A stretch of 64,000 nucleotides of DNA from NCBI RefSeq assembly GCF_001425835.1, contig NZ_LMDP01000001.1, positions 311,476 to 375,475 on the forward strand, in the 5' to 3' direction. How positions within the stretch are numbered: the first letter of the stretch is position 1; the number at the start of each line of letters is the position of its first letter. This DNA comes from Afipia sp. Root123D2 (lineage in GTDB: Bacteria; Pseudomonadota; Alphaproteobacteria; Rhizobiales; Xanthobacteraceae). Positions 1 to 9,238 of this stretch are shown in pieces. The notes beneath the pieces were generated by a model. It worked only from the letters and a program-made list of their open reading frames with translations, was not told the origin of the DNA and did not search any database. The translations under genes and the position numbers were made by a program.

Positions 1-2631
1 GAGGGCACGACTGTTCACCTTATCCCCGGCTTGCGAGCGCTGCTCGCCTCGGTGCCGTTGCCGCCGTTTCCGATGCAGGTTGATTTGAGCGCGGATCAGA
101 TCGCGCTCGGCGGCAGGCCGGTCAAGGATTTCACGGCCGCGTTTCATGGCGAAGAGCATGAATGGGCCATCGACGGCATCGCGTTGCGGACGCCGGGCGC
201 GTCTCAATTGACCGTGCGGGGAACGCTGAACAGGCAGAATGACACCACGCGCTTCGCCGGTCCTGTCGTGCTCGAATCCGGCGATCCGGCCGCGCTGATG
301 TCGTGGCTGCAAGGCCGTAGCGATATCGCTTTCCGCAGCCGGAAACCGTTGCGCGTCAATGGCACCGCGACCCTGAGTGCCGATGATTTCTCTCTCACGG
401 GAATGAAGGGCGATTTCGATGGCGGCGCGCTTCAGGGCAATGTCACGGTGTCTGACGCGCGGTTCGATGCGACGCTGAAATCTGAATCGCTCGATCTCGA
501 TGCGACGACCGAGTTGGCCCGTGCACTATCCGGTCAGCGCACCAATTGGCCGGGCGAGGCACATGTGTCGCTTGATGTCGCCCGCGGAATTCTCGCGGGG
601 CAGGAGGTGCGCCCGGTCGCGCTCGAATTTTCCTATGGACCGAAGACCGTCTCGATCGATCGGCTGAAACTCGGCGGAGCAGGCGGTGTTGCTGTCGAAG
701 GCAGCGGGACGTTCGATCGTTCGGCTGCAACAGGAAAATTCGCTTTCGATGCGACGGCGGCTTCGTTGTCCCGGTTCGGTGAAGTCATCGCGCCGTTCGC
801 GCCGGCGATCGCCGCGCGGCTGAAAGCCGTGAAGGTCACCAAAGGCAGTGCTCGCGCCCGCTTCGCGGTTGACGTAAGCAAGGCCGCAAATAATCCAGGC
901 CGGTCTACAGCCCGTGCGGTGCTTGATCTCGATGGTTCCGGGATCAAGGGAAGCGCCACGCTGACTGCTGCGCCTGTGATCACTGCCGCCGGTCTCGATC
1001 TCGATACACTGGCCAAAAGCGAGATGACGCTCGAGGCGAAATTCACATCGGAGCAAGGGCAGGCACTGCTCGTGCTCGCGGGCGTGGACGGAATTCTGAC
1101 GGCGGGCGACGGTCCCGCGCGCCTTGAATCGTCGGTGCATGGAACATGGCGCGGCGCAACGCAGTTCAAGGCGAAGGTGACCGGCAGTGGGCTAGATGCC
1201 GATGCGCAGGGCAGCGGAGATATATGGACGGCGGAACCGAAGGCTGCGATCGCTCTCGTGGTGCGCAAGGCCAATCTCGCACCGCTGTTCGGGACAAGCG
1301 AGCCGCTTCCCGTCAGCATGACGTCGCGTCTTGCGGTAGCAGGCGACAAACTGACATTCGAGGACCTCGACAGTACGGTGAACGGATCTCGCATTCGCGG
1401 GAAACTCGCGGTGACGCGCGGTGACGTCACTGGCGTCGACGGCGAGATCGGCATGGATACCATCGATCTTTCGTCACTGGCCGGTTTGGCGCTCGGCACG
1501 GCCGGACATGCCGCAACAGAGCCGCTTCGTCCCGGATGGGTGCAGACCTGGCGCGGCCGGGTCGCTTTCCAGTCCCTGCGCGGGAATCTGCGGGGCGGCA
1601 GTGAACTTCGGCCAGTCAGCGGTGTTTTTCGCGGTGATGGTCAGTCCTTTGTGCTCGACGGGCTGAAGGCCGGCATCGGTGGCGGCGAGCTCACCGCGAC
1701 CGTCGAGGGCCGGCAAACCGCGGATGGTCTTGCCGTGAGCGCTCGCGCGCAACTGGAAGGCGTCGATGGCGCGGCGCTGAAATATCGCGGTCTCGCGATG
1801 CCGGAGGGCCGCGTTGCGCTGAAGCTCACCCTGCTGAGTCGCGGTCGCAGTCTTGCCGCGTTGTCCGGCAGTCTGTCCGGTAGCGGCGTGGTGTCGCTTC
1901 AAGGCGCGAAAATCGCGGGTCTTGGTCCGCAGGCGTTCGATGCCGCCATTCGCGCCGGTGACCTCGATCAGGTCGCCAATGATCGCAAGGTGAAGGCTCT
2001 GGTCGATCCCGTGCTGGCGCAGGGCGCGCTGCAAGTGGCGTCGGCGGACATTCCGTTCGATATCCGCGACGGCCGGCTGCGGGTCGGTGCAACCACGCTC
2101 GATGGCAAGGATGCTCGCGCCGTGGTGTCCGGCGGCTACGATATCGCGGCAGATCAGCTCAATGTTCGCGCGGCGCTGTCGTCGAACGCCACTGGAACAG
2201 AAGGTGTGCGTCCGGAAATCCAGGTCTTCCTGCACGGCACTCCCGACGCGTTCGATCGTGACGTCGACATCACGTCGTTGTCGTCGTGGCTGATGCTGCG
2301 CGCGATTGACCGCGAAACCAGGCGGCTCGACCGGTTGCAGGGCGGGGCGCAGCCGTCGGCGCTGCCGGCTCCTCCCGCCAACCCGAAGCCTCCGCAGAGC
2401 GATGCGCTCCCGCCGTCGGATGTGCGGATCCCAAGCGGCGATCCGCGCAAGCGGGCACCGGCGGCGAAGCCACCCGCAGCGACGGCGACGATACCGCCGC
2501 GTCCCGACGCGACCGCTCCAGCGTTACGGGCGCCGCCTCTGCCACCACCGATCGATATCCGGCCGGCGCCCGGAATGCTTCACCAGAAGCCGCATCCGCC
2601 AGCCGCTTCGCCGCCGCGCGCGTCGTTCTAG
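1..2631 (+). CDS. AsmA-family protein, N-terminus outside window
   Basis: The frame is open from base 1, so the visible 877 codons are the C-terminal part of a larger protein. The sequence is a long run of short alternating hydrophobic and polar beta-type segments with repeated Gly-Asp-Gly and 'F.G.G....' patterns, as in AsmA/AsmA_2 C-terminal regions of envelope proteins thought to take part in lipid transport between membranes. The last ~110 residues are a disordered Pro/Ala-rich tail rich in PP and PAP, ending RASF. No membrane segment is visible because the N-terminus is missing. Family assignment is by overall character, not by a diagnostic motif. Confidence 0.7.
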   Translation, partial: EGTTVHLIPGLRALLASVPLPPFPMQVDLSADQIALGGRPVKDFTAAFHGEEHEWAIDGIALRTPGASQLTVRGTLNRQNDTTRFAGPVVLESGDPAALMSWLQGRSDIAFRSRKPLRVNGTATLSADDFSLTGMKGDFDGGALQGNVTVSDARFDATLKSESLDLDATTELARALSGQRTNWPGEAHVSLDVARGILAGQEVRPVALEFSYGPKTVSIDRLKLGGAGGVAVEGSGTFDRSAATGKFAFDATAASLSRFGEVIAPFAPAIAARLKAVKVTKGSARARFAVDVSKAANNPGRSTARAVLDLDGSGIKGSATLTAAPVITAAGLDLDTLAKSEMTLEAKFTSEQGQALLVLAGVDGILTAGDGPARLESSVHGTWRGATQFKAKVTGSGLDADAQGSGDIWTAEPKAAIALVVRKANLAPLFGTSEPLPVSMTSRLAVAGDKLTFEDLDSTVNGSRIRGKLAVTRGDVTGVDGEIGMDTIDLSSLAGLALGTAGHAATEPLRPGWVQTWRGRVAFQSLRGNLRGGSELRPVSGVFRGDGQSFVLDGLKAGIGGGELTATVEGRQTADGLAVSARAQLEGVDGAALKYRGLAMPEGRVALKLTLLSRGRSLAALSGSLSGSGVVSLQGAKIAGLGPQAFDAAIRAGDLDQVANDRKVKALVDPVLAQGALQVASADIPFDIRDGRLRVGATTLDGKDARAVVSGGYDIAADQLNVRAALSSNATGTEGVRPEIQVFLHGTPDAFDRDVDITSLSSWLMLRAIDRETRRLDRLQGGAQPSALPAPPANPKPPQSDALPPSDVRIPSGDPRKRAPAAKPPAATATIPPRPDATAPALRAPPLPPPIDIRPAPGMLHQKPHPPAASPPRASF

Positions 2632-2966
2632 ACTCGGTCAGCCAGCGCCGGAACGATGCTCGGCGGCTTCTGCCGTTCGCCGATGAATACCGCGCTCATC
2701 GCGCGGGTCCGGAAATAGTCGAGGACGAATAGCCGGATCGCGGACGACAGGTTGCTGGTTCTGCGGTGTTGGTCGATGGATGCGATCTGCCGCGAGAGCG
2801 TGATGCCGCGACGTGCGGCGATGTCCTTGAGGCTGGCCCAGAACGCGTCCTCCAGGCTGACGCTGGTCTTGTGCCCGCCGATCACGACGGATCGCTTGAC
2901 CACGGCGAACTCCTTGACCGGCGCGGACCGCGCATCATCCATTATCTCGGCCTCATCGTTCAACAT
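2628..2966 (-). CDS. Ribbon-helix-helix protein (paralog 1)
   Basis: 112 aa. The core VVKRSVVIGGHKTSVSLEDA followed by an amphipathic helix (FWASLKDIAARRG) and a second conserved block (NLSSAIRLFVLDYFR) matches the small ribbon-helix-helix (RHH_4-like) DNA-binding family common in Alphaproteobacteria. A longer reading to 3182 exists, but a GGAG six bases before the ATG at 2966 supports this start. The gene ends four bases inside the 3' end of the convergent AsmA gene. It is a clear paralog of the gene at 3268-3516. The DNA target is unknown; autoregulation is plausible but inferred. Confidence 0.75.
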   Translation of the reverse strand: MLNDEAEIMDDARSAPVKEFAVVKRSVVIGGHKTSVSLEDAFWASLKDIAARRGITLSRQIASIDQHRRTSNLSSAIRLFVLDYFRTRAMSAVFIGERQKPPSIVPALADRV

Positions 2967-3213
2967 GTGATGCTCCATTCCGTTCGATCCGGTTGAACGA
3001 CGGCCGCGCATGGTCGCGCACGGCGACATCTCACCGAACGGCGTGTTCAGAACAAAATCTGGCGTCTGGAAATCGGACCGGCATGACACCCGGTCACCCT
3101 TCGGTTGTGCCGGGGTCTGTCCGTGGAAGGCCGCGACACAGGTACATAGTAACGGCGGTCGCCGATCCTGGATATTCGGCAAACAACGTAAGGGTGAGTC
3201 ACAATGGTGACGC

Positions 3214-3239
3214 GATGATCCGGATTTTCCCGGATCATC
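3214..3239. other. Perfect 10-bp inverted repeat between the RHH genes
   Basis: GATGATCCGG and CCGGATCATC flank a 6-base loop. It lies 28 bases past the stop of the leftward gene at 3268 and could be a terminator stem, but no T-tract follows in the leftward direction, so an operator for the RHH proteins is also possible. Apart from this repeat I see no gene in the roughly 300 bases between the two RHH genes. Confidence 0.5.
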
Positions 3240-3267
3240 CGACGAGCGCTCGGCGCTGGAATGAAAA

Positions 3268-3516
3268 CTAGCTGTCGGCCAGTTCAGGAGAGGGCGTCAG
3301 CGTCCGCGACCGGAAGTAGTCGAGCACGAAAAGCCGGATCGCGGAGGACAGGTTACCTTGCTGGCGCTTGCTGTCGATCTCGCCGACGAGTTCGGACAGT
3401 GTCATGTTCCGAGCCGACGAGATTTCCTTCATGCCGTTCCAGAAGGCTTCTTCAAGGCTGACGCTGGTTTTGTGGCCGGCGACGACGATCGAACGTTTGA
3501 CGACGGGAGATTTCAT
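3268..3516 (-). CDS. Ribbon-helix-helix protein (paralog 2)
   Basis: 82 aa, begins MKSPVVKRSIVVAGHKTSVS, the same strand-helix-helix core as the neighbour at 2628-2966, plus the shared 'NLSSAIRLFVLDYFRSR' block. Its start overlaps the stop of the upstream DUF4169 gene (ATGA at 3513-3516), so the two are translationally coupled. The likely role is a dimeric DNA-binding regulator. The pairing of two near-identical short RHH genes suggests local duplication. Confidence 0.75.
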   Translation of the reverse strand: MKSPVVKRSIVVAGHKTSVSLEEAFWNGMKEISSARNMTLSELVGEIDSKRQQGNLSSAIRLFVLDYFRSRTLTPSPELADS

Positions 3517-3716
3517 GATGCCTCCTCATCATCGAGACGATGCTGGTTCAGGATTTTTTCGGCGCGGCGGGCTTGCTCTGCCGTCAGTTTTTTCTCAGCC
3601 TTGGTCCGGCCGAATATTGTCCGATTGGCTTCGGCCTCTTTCGCCGACGCCTCGCGCTCAACGCGCTTTCTGAATCTCTTGAGATTGACCAGGTCCCCCA
3701 CCGTGGCCTCCTTCAT
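3513..3716 (-). CDS. DUF4169 family protein
   Basis: 67 aa, very basic and predicted all helical. The block VNLKRFRKRVEREASAKEAE, then ANRTIFGRTKAEKKLT and a C-terminal 'LDDEEAS', fits the DUF4169 family (usual length 55-70 aa, function unknown) that in many Rhizobiales sits beside an RHH gene and fumC. It is the first gene of the leftward DUF4169-RHH cluster downstream of fumC. No signal or membrane segment is seen. Confidence 0.75.
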   Translation of the reverse strand: MKEATVGDLVNLKRFRKRVEREASAKEAEANRTIFGRTKAEKKLTAEQARRAEKILNQHRLDDEEAS

Positions 3717-3986
3717 GTAGCAGACTGTGAGTGTGCACCGTGTTCAGTTTCTTGCGAACACGCCTTGCATCATCCAGTCTGAGTCCATCAGCTTCGATCC
3801 TTCGTCTGAGTGGGCGTGCGATCGTGGACCGATCGTCTTGCACCGCACAAACGCTGGTATGCTGAAGGTCTAACATGATGAGTTGCGTCGACGGTAGTGC
3901 GAAGGTCTACACCTTTAGGCGATAGGGCTGCGGTTATTCGCAAATGCGACTGATGCGCAATGGGTGTGAGAGATCAGGACGAGATT

Positions 3987-5390
3987 TCATCCCGGGTGCG
4001 TCATCTTGTCCGGCTTCACCAGCCTGTCGAATTCAGCAGCGGTGACGAAGCCGAAGCGCACCGCTTCCTCTTTCAGAGTCGTTCCGCGAGCGTGAGCGGT
4101 CTTGGCAACTTTCGCTGCGTTGTCGTAGCCAATTTTCGGCGCCAGCGCTGTCACCAGCATCAGCGAACGCTGCATCAATTCATCGATGCGCTTCTCGTCA
4201 GCTTTGATTCCGACAACGCAATGTTCGGTAAAGGAGCGTGCGGCATCCGCCATCAATCGGATGGATTGAAGCATGCAGTATACCAGTACCGGTTTGTAGA
4301 CGTTCAACTCGAAATGTCCCTGACTGCCTGCCACGGTGATGGTGGTGTGGTTGCCGAAAATCTGGCTGCACACCATCGTCATGGCTTCGCACTGAGTTGG
4401 GTTGACCTTGCCCGGCATGATCGATGAGCCGGGCTCGTTCTCCGGCAAGATTAATTCGCCGAGACCCGACCGCGGGCCGGAGCCGAGCAGGCGGATGTCG
4501 TTGGCGATCTTGAACAGCCCGGTCGCCATCGCGTTGATGGCGCCATGCACGAAGACGTAGGCATCGTTCGATGCCAAAGCCTCGAACTTGTTCGGCGCGC
4601 TGGTGAACGGCAGTTTGGTGATCGCGGCGGCATGTTTGGCAAACAGCTTCGCAAATCTCGGCTTGGCATTGAGGCCGGTGCCGACTGCGGTGCCACCCTG
4701 CGCCAGCGGATAGAGATCCTTCACCGTCACGCGCAGGCGTGCGATGCCGCTTTCCACCTGCGCGGCATAGCCGGAAAATTCCTGACCGAGCGTGAGCGGT
4801 GTCGCATCCTGCGTATGGGTTCGTCCGATCTTGACGATTTTCGCAAACGCTTTCTCCTTTTTGCGGAGTGCGTCGAGCAGAACGGTTAGCGCCGGAATCA
4901 GGTCATTGGTGATGCGCTCCGCAGCGGCGATATGCATCGCCGTCGGAAACGAGTCATTCGACGACTGACTCATATTGACGTGATCGTTCGGATGAACCGG
5001 CTTTTTGGTGCCGAGTTCGCCGCCGAGCAGATCGTTGGCGCGATTGGCGATGACCTCGTTGAGGTTCATGTTGCTCTGGGTGCCCGAACCGGTCTGCCAC
5101 ACGACGAGAGGGAAGTGGCCGTCGAGCTCGCCGTCGATCACCTCGCGGGCGGCACGTGAAATCGCGCGCGCGCGCCGCTGATCAAGAAGGCCAAGTTCGA
5201 GATTGGTTTTCGCCGCCGCCAGCTTGACGATCCCGAGCGCGCGGATCAGCGGCGTCGGCATCCGTTCTTCGCCGATCCGGAAATTCTGGCGCGAACGTTC
5301 GGTCTGCGCGCCCCAATAGCGATCGGACGGAACTTCGATCGGCCCGAACGTGTCGGTTTCGGTTCGGGTTGCTTTGCGCGATCCGGCCAT
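3987..5390 (-). CDS. fumC: Class II fumarate hydratase
   Basis: 467 aa, the normal size for class II fumarase. It interconverts fumarate and L-malate in the TCA cycle as a cytosolic tetramer without an Fe-S cluster. The superfamily signature [15 protein letters not shown] is intact near residue 320, and the N-terminal substrate segments ([13 protein letters not shown], then [14 protein letters not shown]) are present. A reading 12 codons longer is possible, but AGGTG upstream of the ATG at 5390 favours [20 protein letters not shown] as the N-terminus. It is transcribed toward the DUF4169/RHH genes across a 270-base gap. Confidence 0.97.
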   Translation of the reverse strand: MAGSRKATRTETDTFGPIEVPSDRYWGAQTERSRQNFRIGEERMPTPLIRALGIVKLAAAKTNLELGLLDQRRARAISRAAREVIDGELDGHFPLVVWQTGSGTQSNMNLNEVIANRANDLLGGELGTKKPVHPNDHVNMSQSSNDSFPTAMHIAAAERITNDLIPALTVLLDALRKKEKAFAKIVKIGRTHTQDATPLTLGQEFSGYAAQVESGIARLRVTVKDLYPLAQGGTAVGTGLNAKPRFAKLFAKHAAAITKLPFTSAPNKFEALASNDAYVFVHGAINAMATGLFKIANDIRLLGSGPRSGLGELILPENEPGSSIMPGKVNPTQCEAMTMVCSQIFGNHTTITVAGSQGHFELNVYKPVLVYCMLQSIRLMADAARSFTEHCVVGIKADEKRIDELMQRSLMLVTALAPKIGYDNAAKVAKTAHARGTTLKEEAVRFGFVTAAEFDRLVKPDKMTHPG

Positions 5391-5508
5391 GATGTCACCT
5401 GCTGTCGGCCGATCGGGGATCGGCATCTTAAGACGGGCTGCGATGGCAACCCGGTCATTCAGCAGGCAACTAACGGTGGAAACCGCGCCGGGACAAGTCC
5501 GGCGAGGA

Positions 5509-6030
5509 CTACTTTTTCCGGAAACGGTCTAACCTGACGACCTCGGCGCCCTCGCGCGGCTTGTCCAATTCGTCATCACCGCTTTCGGGGGCGGGCGATG
5601 GAGCTGCATCGGTCGAAACGGCGGCGGGCGCGGTTTGCGAGGCGTCATCGGATTCCGCGTCCGGCGCGGACAGATCGGCGGTCTCGAACTGCAGGCCGAA
5701 CTGGACCGACGGATCGAAGAAACTCTTGATGGCGCTGAACGGCACGACAAGCCGCTCTGGAATGCCGCCGAATGATAGTCCGACTTCGAAACGCTCTTCC
5801 GTGACGATGAGGTCCCAGAACTGATGCTGCAGGATAACGGTCATTTCCTGCGGGTACTGCGACAGCAGACGCGGCGACAGCTTGACGCCTTCGGCGTTCG
5901 ACAGGAACGTGATGTAGAAATGATGCTCGCCGGGCAGCCCATGCTCTGCGGCGTCAGTCAGGACGCGGCGCAGGACGCCGCGCAGCGCGTCGCGCGCCAG
6001 AACATCATAGCGAATTTGATCGGTTGCCAT
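5509..6030 (-). CDS. sspB: SspB-like ClpXP adaptor
   Basis: 173 aa. The N-terminal ~115 residues fit the alphaproteobacterial SspB fold ([18 protein letters not shown], then [20 protein letters not shown] and [20 protein letters not shown]), which binds SsrA-tagged proteins and hands them to ClpX. The remaining tail is acidic and Ala/Pro-rich and ends with [10 protein letters not shown]. In characterised SspBs the tail end docks on ClpX, so this C-terminus probably does the same. The gene lies only ~200 bases from ssrA and on the same strand, so adaptor and tag RNA are neighbours. Confidence 0.9.
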   Translation of the reverse strand: MATDQIRYDVLARDALRGVLRRVLTDAAEHGLPGEHHFYITFLSNAEGVKLSPRLLSQYPQEMTVILQHQFWDLIVTEERFEVGLSFGGIPERLVVPFSAIKSFFDPSVQFGLQFETADLSAPDAESDDASQTAPAAVSTDAAPSPAPESGDDELDKPREGAEVVRLDRFRKK

Positions 6031-6231
6031 CGGTCAGTCCCGTCGAATTGTAATCACGACCATACACGGTGTCGAAGCAGACGATCCGACTCGGCCAACT
6101 TGGGCCATGCTAGCGCGCCGCACCGCCGCGGTCAGCATCGTCCGGGCCGATCCAGAGAAATTCTCGCCCCCGATGCGAAAAAGCAGCACCAAATCGTGAG
6201 GTCTGGGCAGGTCGGCTGGCATCGGGAGTGA

Positions 6232-6562
6232 AGTGGAGGCTTCTGTTGCCAGGTGCCTCCGAACCCCGCCTGCCGGAGCTTAACCCGTCAGGACTTTAAG
6301 ATGGTCTTTCAAACTGCGTTACGCAGCCTGAGCAACCGGAGCATAGTTGTCGTTTGCAACTATTGCGTAGCCCGATAACGGCGGAACAATACCGGGAAAA
6401 AACTCGCCCTTTACGCCCTCGTCGATCCTGTTTCGCCCCCGCCGAAGCCCGCCAGCGCTGGCTGGGCAATTCGGGCTTTGGTGGAGGCGCCGGGTGCTGC
6501 CCCCGGGTCCGAATGGTTTATTACGACGGCCATTTATTTCCATAGCCGGCGAACCGGCCCTC
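6232..6562 (-). ncRNA. ssrA: Permuted two-piece tmRNA
   Basis: Read leftward, the acceptor piece comes first and ends in CGCCTCC-A-CCA (3' end at 6479). A ~38-base intervening segment follows (6441-6478), then the coding piece starts GGGGGCGAAACAGGATCGAC at 6440. GGGGGCG pairs with CGCCUCC to give the 7-bp acceptor stem with one G-U pair. The tag frame at 6357-6319 encodes ANDNYAPVAQAA then TAA, starting from the resume codon GCA. This gene order (acceptor part before coding part) is the circularly permuted form typical of Alphaproteobacteria. The outer ends are estimates: the 5' end near 6562 follows a TATATT box, and the 3' end follows a GGAGGC/GCCTCC stem near 6235-6260. Confidence 0.93.
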
Positions 6563-6565
6563 TCA

Positions 6566-6571
6566 ATATAG
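6566..6571 (-). promoter_or_regulatory. Probable -10 box of ssrA
   Basis: On the minus strand TATATT lies a few bases before the presumed tmRNA 5' end. The -35 region is poor (a T-rich stretch near 6593), so only the -10 is convincing. Confidence 0.45.
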
Positions 6572-6711
6572 GGGGCGAAGGTTGACGAAAAAAGGCCTTT
6601 GGGGGCCTGACCGGGGTTTTCGCTGGTTTATCTTCCGGGCTGCGCTGGCCGCAGACGCACCCGCCGCGAAAAGCTGTTGGCCCGGTTCGAGCCTCATTCT
6701 AAATCTCGTTC

Positions 6712-7325
6712 ATGCCCACGGACTCCGTCGCCACCGATTCTGCTCCCGACACGGCCGTTTCTCCTGCTCCCGCTGTTTCGCCACCGGGGCTGGTGGAGTT
6801 GTTCGTTGTTTTCGCGAAGATGTCACTGGCGGGCTTCGGTGGGGTGCTGGTGTGGGCGCGCCGCGCGCTCGTCGATCAGCATCGCTGGATGACGGCGGAG
6901 GAGTTCAAGGAAGCCTTCGCGCTTTGTCACTTCCTCCCGGGGCCCAATATCGTCAACCTGTCGGTGGTGTTCGGCGCCCGTTTTCGCGGCGTTCCCGGCA
7001 GCATTGCAGCGCTCATCGGATTGCTCGGCCCGCCGGTGGTGATCGTCACCGTTCTCGCGGCGATCTATGCGCGCTACGGCCAAATCGATGCGCTGCAGCG
7101 GATTCTGGCGGGCGTGTCGTGTGCCGCCGTGGGCTTTTTTTTGCGGTGATTGCCCGGATGACGCTGCCGTTGTTGAAACATCGCGATCCGGTTGCGCTGG
7201 TCGTTCTGGTCGCGGTGTTCATCGCGATCGGAATTGCCCGGTTTCCGCTGCCGGTGGTGCTAGTGGTGGCGGTTCCCGCCAGCGTCGCGATTACCTGGTG
7301 GATTCGCAGGCGGGCCGCGGCATGA
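6712..7325 (+). pseudogene. Chromate transporter subunit, frameshifted at a T8 run
   Basis: The ATG at 6712 opens a CHR-family (ChrA) half protein: GLVELFVVFAKMSLAGFGGV, then the family motif FLPGPNIVNLSVVFGARFRG. The frame stops after 145 codons at 7149, directly behind eight T at 7135-7142. Adding one T restores a 204-codon frame that continues AVIARMTLPLLKHRDP with two more hydrophobic segments and stops at 7323-7325, overlapping the ATG of the next gene as ATGA. So one T has been lost, or the gene relies on slippage, or the base call is wrong. Partner proteins of this short-chain type work as heterodimers that move chromate out of the cell. Confidence 0.8.
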
Positions 7326-7855
7326 ACACCAGTCTGGGCGCGTACCTGACGATGGCATGGACCTTCGGTCTGATGTCGTTGCTGGCGATCGGCGGCGCGA
7401 ATTCCGTTATTCCCGAGATGCACCGGCTTGCCGTCGATGTTCATCACTGGATGAACGATGCCCAGTTCGCCGACATGTTCGGCATTGCCCAACTGTCACC
7501 GGGGCCGAATGTCCTGATTGTGACGCTGATCGGCTACCACGTTGCCGGCATCGGCGGTGCGGCGGTGGCGACGTTGGCGATGTGCGGTCCGTCGGCGATG
7601 TTTGCCTATTTCATCAATCACGTGCTGAAGCGATCCAGCCATTCGCCATGGCCGGCGCTGTTGCAGGCCGCCCTGGTTCCGGTATCGATCGGGCTGATGT
7701 GCGCGAGCGGCTTGGTGCTGGCGTTGACCGTCGACCGATCATGGGCCGCGGCTGGCCTGACCATCGCCGCGGCAGTGGTCACGTTCACGACCAACCTCAA
7801 TCCGCTTTGGATGCTGGTTATCGGCGGCTGTATTGGATTCGCCGGCGCCGTGTAA
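7322..7855 (+). CDS. Short-chain chromate transporter, second subunit
   Basis: 177 aa and about five hydrophobic segments. It starts MNTSLGAYLTMAWTFGLMSL and has the CHR signatures LAIGGANSVIPEMH and AQLSPGPNVLIVTLIGY. It overlaps the restored frame of the upstream half gene by four bases, so the two were one translational unit. Pairs of short CHR proteins correspond to the two halves of long ChrA and export chromate (or a related oxyanion) with help of the proton gradient. If the upstream subunit is truly broken, this one may be non-functional alone. Confidence 0.85.
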   Translation: MNTSLGAYLTMAWTFGLMSLLAIGGANSVIPEMHRLAVDVHHWMNDAQFADMFGIAQLSPGPNVLIVTLIGYHVAGIGGAAVATLAMCGPSAMFAYFINHVLKRSSHSPWPALLQAALVPVSIGLMCASGLVLALTVDRSWAAAGLTIAAAVVTFTTNLNPLWMLVIGGCIGFAGAV

Positions 7856-8102
7856 TGTGATCCTGGCTGTAGTATTCGGGCCGGTTGGCTACTGGCTGGT
7901 GAAGCACGATTTCGAGGTGGCGCCGTGTCGTTGATCCTGATCGTTGTGGCGGTTTTGCCATCGATCGGCCGTCAGCGCGATGTTGTTTTGTTGTATCAGA
8001 AAATTGAACCTTAGTTCTGTATCGCGGCGCGCTCGATCCTGATTGTTAACGTCAGGCCGGCGCCAGCGTGGATCGAATTTTCCTAAATCACCGGAGATTG
8101 TC

Positions 8103-9089
8103 ATGAGCTTCCTTCGGCGCGTCCTCGCGGCATCGGCGGCAGGGTGCGTGGTTTTGTCGGCAGCATGTTTCGTGCCGGTCCAGGCTCAGGATTACCCGAC
8201 GCGCGCGATCACAATGGTCGTGCCGTTTGCGGCCGGAGGACCGACCGACGTCATCGCTCGCACCGTTGCCGGCAGGATGTCCCGAACGCTCGGCCAACCG
8301 ATCGTTATTGAGAACGCTGTTGGCGCGGGCGGCACGACCGCAACCGCCCGTGTGGCCCGGGCGCCGAACGACGGCTACACCGTAATTGTCGGGCACATGG
8401 GGACTCATGCCGCCGCCGTGCCGCTTTATCCGAACCTGGCCTACCATCCCGAGCATGATTTCGAACCGGTGGCGCTGATTGCGACGGTGCCGATCCTGAT
8501 CCTTGCGCGGAAGGATTTCCCGCCCAGGACGCTGGCCGAATTCATCGATTACGCGAGAGCGAACACCGACCAGATCAATATGGCTCATGCCGGCGTGGGC
8601 TCGGTGTCGCATGTGACATGTTTGCTGCTGAATTCGTTTCTGAGCATCAACCCGACCGGCGTGCCTTTCAGCGGAACCGGTCCGGCGATGAAGGCGCTCG
8701 AGAGCGGAAAGGTCGACTATATGTGCGACCAGATCGTCAATGCGGTGCCGCCGATCGCAGCGGGAAACGTCAAGGCCTATGCCGTCGCGTCGCGCGCCCG
8801 CAGCCCGGTGCTGCCGGACGTGCCGACAACCCGTGAGGCGGGTCTGCCGGCTCTCAAAATTCAGGCATGGAATGCGATTTTTGCCCCGAAAGATACGCCA
8901 GCACCGATCGTCGCCAGACTGAACGAGGCGGTATCGTCTGCTTTGGACGACAGGGACGTCCGCGCGGAACTGCTGAGGCTCGGAAGCCTGATCCCCGGTC
9001 CTGCGGAACGTGGTCCCAAGGCACTGGCCGGACTTGTGAAAAGTGAGATCGCGCGGTGGACGCCGCTTTTGCAGACGGCGGCGAAATGA
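8103..9089 (+). CDS. TctC/Bug-type periplasmic binding protein
   Basis: 328 aa with an N-terminal signal peptide (MSFLRRVLAASAAGCVV... cut after VQAQ). The mature start DYPTRAITMVVPFAAGGPTD is the characteristic Bug-family N-terminus that forms the carboxylate-binding site. GGAG seven bases before the ATG at 8103 selects this start. These proteins feed tripartite tricarboxylate transporters, but no TctA/TctB genes are nearby, so it is an orphan binding protein, as is common in this family. The ligand cannot be told from sequence. The 247 bases upstream hold no gene that I can see. Confidence 0.9.
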   Translation: MSFLRRVLAASAAGCVVLSAACFVPVQAQDYPTRAITMVVPFAAGGPTDVIARTVAGRMSRTLGQPIVIENAVGAGGTTATARVARAPNDGYTVIVGHMGTHAAAVPLYPNLAYHPEHDFEPVALIATVPILILARKDFPPRTLAEFIDYARANTDQINMAHAGVGSVSHVTCLLLNSFLSINPTGVPFSGTGPAMKALESGKVDYMCDQIVNAVPPIAAGNVKAYAVASRARSPVLPDVPTTREAGLPALKIQAWNAIFAPKDTPAPIVARLNEAVSSALDDRDVRAELLRLGSLIPGPAERGPKALAGLVKSEIARWTPLLQTAAK

Positions 9090-9238
9090 CGGTGGTGATG
9101 GGACTGGCGACTTGTCGCCGGCTACGGCGGCCACCATTTTTCAGGGTATAATCGGGGGAAAGGCGCGAGTCGCGGTTAACCCGCCTCCACCCCAGCAGCT
9201 AGATAGGGTGGACGAACCGGCCGCGAGAAATTGACCCG

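Noticed and set aside
6034-6222. 62-codon leftward frame between sspB and ssrA
   Set aside because: No ribosome site and no conserved-looking sequence; it lies in the sspB upstream region.
6319-6543. 74-codon leftward frame ending ANDNYAPVAQAA
   Set aside because: This is the tmRNA read as a protein; only the last 12 codons are translated, as the tag.
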